From assembly GCA_021295935.1 (NCBI GenBank), contig JAGWBL010000078.1, positions 1 to 5,602 on the forward strand: a stretch of 5,602 nucleotides of DNA, written 5' to 3'. Positions 1 to 4,047 of this stretch are shown here, piece by piece. This DNA comes from Pseudomonadales bacterium (lineage in GTDB: Bacteria; Pseudomonadota; Gammaproteobacteria; Pseudomonadales; Azotimanducaceae). The position numbers and the translations under genes are program-made. The notes under the pieces were generated by a model, which was given only the letters and a program-made list of their open reading frames with translations, had not been told where the DNA came from and did no database searches. Every line of letters begins with the position of its first letter. Position 1 is the first letter of the stretch.

Positions 1-188
1 CGTTGATCAAGAATGCGGAAGCGAAGATCACGAAAGGCGACTACGACGAGGCAATGGATGCCTACAGGAGCGCAGTGCCGTACATCGACCGCATGGCCGG
101 CCGCGGGCTGATTCATGCCAACAAGGCCGCGCGCCACAAGTCCCGACTCAACCTGAAGATCAAGGCCCTGCAAGACAGCTCTTCGTAG
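1..188 (+). CDS. rpsT: 30S ribosomal protein S20 (3' part, cut by window start)
   Basis: This is the C-terminal 61 residues of ribosomal protein S20, a small helical protein that binds 16S rRNA in the 30S subunit. The reading frame is open from base 3 (bases 1-2 belong to a split codon) to a TAG at 186-188. The segment GLIHANKAARHKSRLN aligns with the E. coli S20 segment GLIHKNKAARHKANLT, and the upstream helix (IKNAEAKITKGDYDEAMDAY) matches the family's helix before it. S20 is usually about 87 residues, so about the first 25-30 are missing outside the window. The TTG at position 3 is an internal leucine, not a start. The gene converges with obg, whose stop lies 48 bases away. Confidence 0.93.
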   Translation, partial: LIKNAEAKITKGDYDEAMDAYRSAVPYIDRMAGRGLIHANKAARHKSRLNLKIKALQDSSS

Positions 189-194
189 CGCCCC

Positions 195-228
195 AGCGGG
201 CCGCTTCTTTCCGCTCGGACCTAGCGGA
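195..228. terminator. possible weak terminator region between rpsT and obg
   Basis: The 48-base convergent gap holds four copies of one 5-base word and its complement. AGCGG is at 195-199 and 223-227, and CCGCT is at 201-205 and 211-215. On the + strand the first pair is directly followed by TCTTT (206-210), which is a weak rpsT terminator at best because the loop is very tight. The second pair makes a 6-bp stem (210-215 with 223-228) around a 7-base loop, but no T-run follows it on the minus strand for obg. The position between convergent genes suits a bidirectional stop. The structure itself is modest, so this is an inference. Confidence 0.35.
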
Positions 229-236
229 CTTCACGC

Positions 237-1409
237 TCAGCTCACTGGATCGATGTTGGAGCTCGGCTGTTTCGGCTGTTGCGCCCACGAGTCCATCTCC
301 TTGCGCCGGCGAGCTTGCAGTTCATTGCGCAAGACATCCTCAGACAACCGCTCGCGCACATCCTCGTCTGCAGACAGCGCATCCGGATCCTCGCGGGACA
401 CGCTCCGAATCCTGACAACCTCGCTTGACAACTCGTTCATCAGCGCAGCAACGCCCGTTCCGGCAATCCCTGATATGCACCACACCTCTCGCTCCGGCAT
501 CGCCTGTCGAAAGTGGCTGACCAGCTGGGTCACGTCTTCCGATGTCGTTGCGTCGATCTTGTTGAGAACAACTCGGATAGGTCGTTCTCTGAAAGCCTCG
601 CTGAATCGAAACAGCTCGTTCTCCACGAGACCCACGTTCTCTATGGGGTTGGAGCCGTCCGGCGGAACGCAGTCCACCAGGTGAAGCAAGATGCGGGTTC
701 GGCTCAGGTGCCTCAGGAACCGAGTCCCCAGTCCTGCTCCTGCGGAGGCGCCGGGAATGAGACCCGGAACGTCTGCAACGACAAATCCATCGTCGGTACC
801 GATGCGAACGACGCCGAGGTTCGGTCGGAGTGTGGTGAACGGATAGTCCGCAATCTTCGGACGGGATGCCGACACGCGGCTGATGAGGGTCGACTTGCCT
901 GCATTCGGCAACCCAAGCAACCCGACGTCAGCCAGTACCCGGAGTTGAAGTCTCAAGCGTCGCGCTTCTCCGTCCCGGCCAGGCGTGACCTGACGCGGCG
1001 CACGGTTTGTGCTGGATCGAAAGGAAGCGTTTCCACGTCCCGGCGCCCCGCCGTGGGCTACACAGAGATCTTCCCCGTGGTTGCAGACGTCACCGAGCGT
1101 AAGCAACGACTCGTCGTCGATCACGGTTGTTCCACATGGAACAACGACGATCAGATCCTCGCCCGCGGCACCGCGCTTTTCGTTGGATCCGCCGCGTCTG
1201 CCGGACTCAGCGGTGAGGTGCTTGCGTCCCGTGAAATCCACGAGCGTGTTCAGGTTGTTGCTGCCGCGAAGGACGATACTCCCGCCACGCCCGCCGTTGC
1301 CTCCGTCCGGCCCGCCCTTCGGCAAAATTGGGCCTCGTCGAAAGCTGAGAATGCCGTCACCGCCCCGCCCGCCGGCCACCGTGACGGTCACTTCATCAAC
1401 GAACCGCAT
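237..1409 (-). CDS. obg: GTPase Obg/CgtA, 50S ribosome assembly
   Basis: This is a cytoplasmic P-loop GTPase of the Obg/CgtA (ObgE) family, which binds the 50S subunit late in its assembly and links growth to nutrient state. The protein has 390 residues, as expected for the family. Residues 1-158 form the glycine-rich Obg fold (FRRGPILPKGGPDGGNGGRGG at 23-43, SSTNRAPRQ at 132-140). The G domain then shows the P-loop GLPNAGKS at 166-173, switch I YPFTTL at 189-194, DVPGL at 213-217 and NKID at 283-286. The G5 motif reads SGIAG at 313-317, where the family usually has SA. The tail (about 340-390) is charged and poorly conserved, as usual. The start ATG gives MRFVDEV, which matches the family N terminus (E. 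coli M-KFIDEV), although no clear Shine-Dalgarno precedes it. It is the third gene after rplU and rpmA, with a 45-base gap after rpmA that contains a hairpin. Translation may therefore rely on coupling to rpmA or on a leaderless-like site. Confidence 0.97.
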   Translation of the reverse strand: MRFVDEVTVTVAGGRGGDGILSFRRGPILPKGGPDGGNGGRGGSIVLRGSNNLNTLVDFTGRKHLTAESGRRGGSNEKRGAAGEDLIVVVPCGTTVIDDESLLTLGDVCNHGEDLCVAHGGAPGRGNASFRSSTNRAPRQVTPGRDGEARRLRLQLRVLADVGLLGLPNAGKSTLISRVSASRPKIADYPFTTLRPNLGVVRIGTDDGFVVADVPGLIPGASAGAGLGTRFLRHLSRTRILLHLVDCVPPDGSNPIENVGLVENELFRFSEAFRERPIRVVLNKIDATTSEDVTQLVSHFRQAMPEREVWCISGIAGTGVAALMNELSSEVVRIRSVSREDPDALSADEDVRERLSEDVLRNELQARRRKEMDSWAQQPKQPSSNIDPVS

Positions 1410-1425
1410 TTGCGCAGGCCATGCA

Positions 1426-1439
1426 CCCCGGCAACGGGG
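1426..1439 (-). promoter_or_regulatory. hairpin in the rpmA-obg gap
   Basis: Read on the transcribed minus strand, this is CCCCG TTGC CGGGG, a perfect 5-bp GC stem with a 4-base loop. It lies 16 bases before the obg ATG and 15 bases after the rpmA stop. No T-run follows, so it is not an intrinsic terminator. It could protect an RNA processing end or adjust obg translation relative to the ribosomal protein genes. That role is inferred from position only. Confidence 0.35.
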
Positions 1440-1454
1440 AAACGCGCAGGTAGG

Positions 1455-1712
1455 CTAGACCTGCAACACGCTGATGTAGGACTTGTTGGCAGGTCCCCCC
1501 TTCCGGAACGCAACCGCGCCGTCGACTTTCGCAAAGAGTGTGTGGTCCCTTCCGATGCCAACGTTGTGCCCGGGATGAAACTTCGTGCCGCGCTGACGGA
1601 CCAGGATATTCCCTGCCCGCACGTGCTCGCCGCTGTATCGCTTGACGCCAAGCCGCTTGGATTCCGATTCGCGGCCGTTCTTGGAACTCCCGCCTGCTTT
1701 CTTGTGCGCCAT
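1455..1712 (-). CDS. rpmA: 50S ribosomal protein L27
   Basis: This is ribosomal protein L27 of the large subunit, whose N-terminal tail reaches the peptidyl transferase centre. The 85 residues match the usual length. The start MAHKKAGGSSKNGRESESKR, then VKRYSGEHVRAGNILVRQRG and FHPGHNVGIGRDHTLFA (about 46-62), are the family's strongly conserved blocks. The basic N terminus begins directly at MAHKK, so the cleaved leader seen in Firmicutes is absent. The start at 1712 is chosen because AGAGGA lies 7 bases upstream (1720-1725) and because homologues begin MAHKK. A longer open frame to 1841 only overlaps rplU in another frame. The gene starts 11 bases after the rplU stop, and the ribosome-binding site overlaps that stop (TAGAGGA), so translation is probably coupled. 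Confidence 0.97.
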   Translation of the reverse strand: MAHKKAGGSSKNGRESESKRLGVKRYSGEHVRAGNILVRQRGTKFHPGHNVGIGRDHTLFAKVDGAVAFRKGGPANKSYISVLQV

Positions 1713-1719
1713 GATCCGG

Positions 1720-1725
1720 TCCTCT
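1720..1725 (-). promoter_or_regulatory. rpmA ribosome-binding site overlapping the rplU stop
   Basis: AGAGGA on the minus strand sits 7 bases before the rpmA ATG. Its first two bases are part of the rplU TAG stop (1724-1726). This fixes the rpmA start at 1712 and suggests that ribosomes finishing L21 can re-initiate on L27. Confidence 0.8.
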
Positions 1726-2038
1726 AGCCCGAGATGGAGACGATCTTCACGAGCGACCTGGACTGTCGATGACTTCCCATGCGAAGGTAGTTCTTGCGCC
1801 GCTTGAACTTCACCACGGGAATCTTGCGATCTCGTTCGCAAGGCTCGAGCAACACACCCTCCACGGCGCCCCCTTCGATGTAGGGTTGGCCGATCTTCAC
1901 CGAGTCACCGTCGTCGATCATCAGCACCCGATCGAACACAACGTGATCGTCGGATACACCATTGAGCTTTTCGAGGTAGAGGCGCTCCCCCTCGGTGACG
2001 CGATGCTGCTTGCCGCCGGATTCAAACACCGCGTACAT
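1724..2038 (-). CDS. rplU: 50S ribosomal protein L21
   Basis: This is ribosomal protein L21, a large-subunit protein that contacts 23S rRNA near L20. The 104 residues compare with 103 in E. coli. The N terminus MYAVFESGGKQHRVTEGE is nearly identical to E. coli (MYAVFQSGGKQHRVSEGQ). VLMIDDGDSVKIGQPYIEGG and the C-terminal RNA-binding block KFKRRKNYLRMGSHRQ (about 78-93) also match the family. The start ATG at 2038 has GGAG 8 bases upstream (2047-2050). It is the first gene of the minus-strand operon rplU-rpmA-obg and is divergent from ispB, the same arrangement as in E. coli. A promoter at 2131-2159 and a structured leader precede it. Confidence 0.97.
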   Translation of the reverse strand: MYAVFESGGKQHRVTEGERLYLEKLNGVSDDHVVFDRVLMIDDGDSVKIGQPYIEGGAVEGVLLEPCERDRKIPVVKFKRRKNYLRMGSHRQSRSLVKIVSISG

Positions 2039-2071
2039 CCTGTTCGCTCCGCCCCGTCCTCGTCGCTGATC

Positions 2072-2085
2072 TGCAGGTCACTGCA
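2072..2085 (-). promoter_or_regulatory. second hairpin in the rplU leader
   Basis: On the minus strand this is TGCAG TGAC CTGCA, a perfect 5-bp stem with a 4-base loop, about 33 bases before the rplU ATG. It starts right at the end of the T-rich tract that follows the larger leader hairpin (2095-2116). A role in leader folding is inferred only. Confidence 0.35.
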
Positions 2086-2116
2086 ATAAAATGAGTCGGC
2101 TCCAGCGAGAACCGAC
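2085..2116 (-). promoter_or_regulatory. terminator-like hairpin in the rplU leader (candidate attenuator)
   Basis: On the minus strand GTCGGTTC (2116-2109) pairs with GAGCCGAC (2102-2095) around the 6-base loop TCGCTG. That gives 8 pairs including one G-T wobble. TCATTTTATT (2094-2085) follows at once, so this has the stem-plus-T-tract shape of an intrinsic terminator. It begins only about 8 bases after the predicted transcription start and lies about 50 bases before the rplU ribosome-binding site. It does not face the end of any gene on that strand, so attenuation or autoregulation of the ribosomal operon is a reasonable inference. The T-tract is interrupted, so termination may be weak. Confidence 0.45.
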
Positions 2117-2130
2117 GCATCACCGAACCG

Positions 2131-2159
2131 ATTCTATGCTCTAGGATTGGAATTATCAA
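2131..2159 (-). promoter_or_regulatory. sigma70-like promoter of rplU-rpmA-obg
   Basis: On the minus strand TTGATA (2159-2154) is separated by exactly 17 bases from TAGAAT (2136-2131). These are 5/6 matches to both the -35 (TTGACA) and -10 (TATAAT) consensus. Transcription would start near 2124, giving an rplU leader of about 85 bases. It is the best promoter I can see in the window and faces the expected operon. The -35 box overlaps an ATG on the other strand (2159) that could belong to ispB, so the divergent signals are tightly packed. Confidence 0.7.
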
Positions 2160-2183
2160 TGGTCGACCTACTCAACTTGGTAA

Positions 2184-2327
2184 GCACCCATTAGCCAAGT
2201 CAAATCCCTGAACGATGTCGAGCGGGCACGTACCGAGACGCCACGACCCAATCTGCTGAGTCCGCAGCCGGCCACGGGATTCGACCTGCCGGAGATATTC
2301 GGGCTGGTTCGCGACGACTTCGATGCC
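2184..2327 (+). other. in-frame upstream extension of ispB with no standard start codon
   Basis: This 48-codon stretch is open and in frame with ispB, beginning right after a TAA at 2181-2183. Its last part reads FDLPEIFGLVRDDFDAV, which continues into the ispB frame. That part resembles the N terminus of other IspB proteins (an aromatic/aliphatic helix, then D-D-F/M-x-A-V-N/D; compare E. coli INELTAQDMAGVNAAI). This segment is therefore likely translated. It contains no ATG, GTG or TTG. Possible non-standard starts are ATT 2190, CTG 2208, CTG 2253, CTG 2256 and CTG 2286; CTG 2286 has a weak GGGA 6 bases upstream. Alternatively, the ATG at 2159 in the +2 frame (MVDLLNLVSTH, stop at 2192) could join by a one-base shift. 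Confidence 0.6.
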
Positions 2328-3248
2328 GTGAATGCCATGATCGCTGACCAGGTGTCGAGCCGAGTTCCGCTCATACGGGACGTCGGCAGCTACGTGGTCC
2401 AGTCCGGTGGCAAGCGAATCCGACCACTCGTCGTGTTGCTCTCTGCCAAGGCCTGCGGGTACGCGGGATCGGGTCATGTCCCCCTTGCCACCCTGGTGGA
2501 ATTCCTGCACTCCGCAACGCTGCTGCACGACGATGTAGTCGACGACTCCGACCTGCGCAGAGGCTCGCTCACCGCAAAGACGAAGTGGAACAATTCCACC
2601 AGCATCCTCGTTGGAGACTTCATCTACTCCCGGGCCTTCCAGCTCATGGTGGGTCTTGACAGCATGCGCGTGATGGAGGTCATGAGCAATGCCACGCACA
2701 TCATCGCCGAAGGCGAAGTCATGCAACTTGTCAACATCGGCAACACCGAGCTCGACGAGCCGTCCTACCTGGAAATCATTCGCCGCAAGACTGCGCTTCT
2801 GTTCCAGGCTGCGGCACACACCGCGTCGATCCTGTCGCAAGCGAGAGAACAGCATGCGCACGCGCTTCAAGAGTTCGGGCTACGCTTCGGCATGGCGTTC
2901 CAGTTGATGGACGACTGGCTCGACTACGCCGGCGACAGTTCGGTGATGGGCAAGAACGCCGGCAACGACCTTGCGGAAGGCAAGCTCACGCTCCCGTTGA
3001 TTCACACGATAGCGAACGGGAGCAAGGCGGAAGCCAACTTGGTGCGCCGCGCCATACAGTTCCGAGCCAAGGATCGTCTGGAAGATGTTCTGGATGCGGT
3101 GCGGAGGGCGGGTTCATTGGACTACACTCGCGAGAGCGTCCTGAAGCAGATCGAACAGGCAGTCGGATTGCTTGCCCGGGTCCCGGACGGGATCTACCGA
3201 AACGGGCTGGAGTCGCTGGCTCATTACCTCATCGATCGAACGGATTGA
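2328..3248 (+). CDS. ispB: octaprenyl-type polyprenyl diphosphate synthase
   Basis: This is a trans-type long-chain polyprenyl diphosphate synthase. It extends farnesyl diphosphate with isopentenyl diphosphate to make the ubiquinone side chain, in the cytoplasm. From GTG 2328 it has 306 residues (E. coli IspB 323). Visible motifs are GGKRIRP at 27-33, the first Asp-rich motif DDVVD at 68-72 (in HSATLLHDDVVDDSDLRRG), GDFIYSRAF at 96-104, KT at 154-155, the second Asp-rich motif DDWLD at 195-199, and GKNAGNDLAEGKLTLPL at 208-224. The small residues A-T before the first motif match E. coli IspB and suggest a long product of about C40; chain length cannot be proven from sequence. GTG 2328 is the only standard in-frame start but has no Shine-Dalgarno, and it removes about 16 conserved residues, so the true start probably lies upstream in 2184-2327. 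The gene is divergent from rplU and followed by a tRNA 37 bases downstream. Confidence 0.93.
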   Translation: MNAMIADQVSSRVPLIRDVGSYVVQSGGKRIRPLVVLLSAKACGYAGSGHVPLATLVEFLHSATLLHDDVVDDSDLRRGSLTAKTKWNNSTSILVGDFIYSRAFQLMVGLDSMRVMEVMSNATHIIAEGEVMQLVNIGNTELDEPSYLEIIRRKTALLFQAAAHTASILSQAREQHAHALQEFGLRFGMAFQLMDDWLDYAGDSSVMGKNAGNDLAEGKLTLPLIHTIANGSKAEANLVRRAIQFRAKDRLEDVLDAVRRAGSLDYTRESVLKQIEQAVGLLARVPDGIYRNGLESLAHYLIDRTD

Positions 3249-3285
3249 GCCTTCCAGCGCGAAGTACACTTTTCGGATAGCGGCT

Positions 3286-3362
3286 CGGAGCGTAGCTCAG
3301 ACTGGTAGAGCGCCGCCTTCGGGAGGCGGAGGTCGCTGGTTCAAATCCAGTCGCTCCGACCA
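3286..3362 (+). tRNA. tRNA-Pro (anticodon CGG)
   Basis: A full cloverleaf can be folded by hand. The acceptor arm CGGAGCG (3286-3292) pairs perfectly with CGCTCCG (3352-3358). The D stem is GCTC (3295-3298) with GAGC (3308-3311). The anticodon stem CCGCC (3313-3317) pairs with GGCGG (3325-3329) around the loop TTCGGGA, giving anticodon CGG at 3320-3322. The T stem GCTGG (3335-3339) pairs with CCAGT (3347-3351) through one G-T wobble, with loop TTCAAAT. The discriminator base is A (3359) and CCA is encoded (3360-3362). The C1-G72 pair and G37 are typical of bacterial proline tRNAs. It reads CCG codons. A TACACT at 3265-3270 could be a -10 box, but no good -35 box is correctly spaced, so read-through from ispB is possible. 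Confidence 0.96.
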
Positions 3363-3427
3363 CGGGCCGAGTTGGCTCTATCGCTTCGATTCTGAACTTG
3401 TGCGCATCTTTGGGACACCCCTCGGCT

Positions 3428-3438
3428 TCCGACCACGG
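3428..3438 (+). repeat. 11-base copy of the tRNA-Pro 3' end
   Basis: TCCGACCACGG at 3428-3438 is an exact copy of 3355-3365, which spans the last acceptor bases, the discriminator, CCA and three flanking bases of the tRNA gene. The copies are 73 bases apart, close to one tRNA length. This could be the remnant of a tandem tRNA duplication or a decayed attachment-site repeat. No integrase or foreign gene lies between or beside them, and chance is not excluded for so short a match. Confidence 0.4.
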
Positions 3439-3479
3439 TTGAATAAGATTCCCTTGCAGTTGTACCCGACACCGTCCGC

Positions 3480-3899
3480 TTGAAGTACATCCACACCATG
3501 GTCCGCGTTTCCGACCTCGAGCAATCGTTGGACTTCTACTGCAACAAGCTGGGGCTCCAAGTACTGAGCAGGACGGACAACGATGCTGGACGGTTCACAC
3601 TGGTGTTTCTGGCCGCTCCCGGGGACGAACAGGCGCAAGTGGAACTGACACACAACTGGGACCCCGAGCCGCTGGAATCGGGACGCAGTTTCGGTCACCT
3701 CGCCTATCGCGTGAAAGACATCTACGCCACCTGCCAACGCCTGATGGAAGGCGGAGTCATCATCAACCGCCCGCCACGCGACGGTTACATGGCATTCGTT
3801 CGATCACCAGACAACATTTCCATCGAGCTTCTGCAGGAGGGTGACCCCAAGCCCCCAGAAGAGCCTTGGTCATCCATGAACAACCGAGGAGTCTGGTAG
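3480..3899 (+). CDS. VOC family glyoxalase I-like protein (lactoylglutathione lyase type)
   Basis: This 139-residue single-domain VOC protein is close to glyoxalase I (GloA), a cytoplasmic metalloenzyme that isomerises the methylglyoxal-glutathione hemithioacetal to lactoylglutathione. MKYIHTMVRVSDLEQSLDFY aligns with E. coli GloA [20 protein letters not shown]. The four metal ligands of the family are all in place: H5, E55 (in QVELTHNWD), H73 (in FGHLAYRV) and E116 (in SIELLQE). The region before MAFVRSPDN is about 6 residues shorter than E. coli GloA and lacks its KGG loop. The substrate could therefore differ, and I leave the gene symbol empty. TTG at 3480 is chosen because homologues begin M-K/R-x-x-HTM. 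No clear Shine-Dalgarno is visible before it. The gene stands alone between the tRNA and the RND operon. Confidence 0.88.
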   Translation: MKYIHTMVRVSDLEQSLDFYCNKLGLQVLSRTDNDAGRFTLVFLAAPGDEQAQVELTHNWDPEPLESGRSFGHLAYRVKDIYATCQRLMEGGVIINRPPRDGYMAFVRSPDNISIELLQEGDPKPPEEPWSSMNNRGVW

Positions 3900-3939
3900 G
3901 TCAACCACCGTCGACCAAACGCTTGCAGCCGGGATGGGA

Positions 3940-3952
3940 GGCGCTCGGCGCC
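3940..3952 (+). promoter_or_regulatory. short GC hairpin downstream of the VOC gene
   Basis: GGCGC TCG GCGCC is a perfect 5-bp stem with a 3-base loop, 41 bases after the VOC gene stop. It abuts the larger hairpin at 3953-3978. With no T-run directly behind it, it is unlikely to terminate transcription alone, though the two together could slow or end transcription of the VOC gene. Confidence 0.35.
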
Positions 3953-3978
3953 AACGAACGGAACCGACTCTGTTCGTT
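3953..3978 (+). promoter_or_regulatory. 10-bp hairpin upstream of the RND operon (terminator or operator)
   Basis: AACGAACGGA (3953-3962) pairs with TCTGTTCGTT (3969-3978), giving 10 pairs with one G-T wobble and a 6-base loop ACCGAC. The 3' arm can also pair with AACGA at 3983-3987 across the loop TAGG. The site lies between the VOC gene and the RND adaptor, 69 bases before the adaptor ATG. It could be part of a terminator for the VOC gene (only a TTT follows) or a binding palindrome for a local regulator of the pump. The rest of the 148-base gap (3900-4047) shows no convincing promoter boxes. Confidence 0.4.
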
Positions 3979-4047
3979 TAGGAACGACACGAATGCTCCT
4001 GCTTAGTTGCGCTTTTTCTCCTTGCTGTCAGTGACGCAAATCAATCC

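Noticed and set aside
513..1727. A 404-codon open frame on the + strand opposite obg and rpmA
   Set aside because: It is antisense to two certain genes across their whole length, its translation shows no recognisable domain, and it is explained by the GC-rich third positions of the real genes.
1713..1841. A longer N terminus for L27 starting at 1841
   Set aside because: L27 homologues begin at MAHKK, a good ribosome-binding site precedes 1712, and the extra codons only overlap rplU in another frame.
2085..2160. A + strand promoter for ispB (TAAAAT at 2088-2093, TATGCT at 2135-2140 or TAGGAT at 2142-2147)
   Set aside because: Each has a passable -10 box but no reasonable -35 box at 16-18 bases, so none is called although ispB needs a promoter nearby.
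2172..2870. A 232-codon minus-strand open frame opposite ispB
   Set aside because: It lies fully antisense to the conserved IspB domain, and its composition is a mirror of ispB codon use. No ribosome-binding site or family resemblance was seen.
3363..3435. A second, degenerate proline tRNA, suggested by TTTGGGA at 3409-3415 and the CCA-containing repeat
   Set aside because: No anticodon stem flanks the TTTGGGA, the distance to the CCA is about 20 bases too short, and no D or T arm can be folded. Only the 3' repeat itself is kept.
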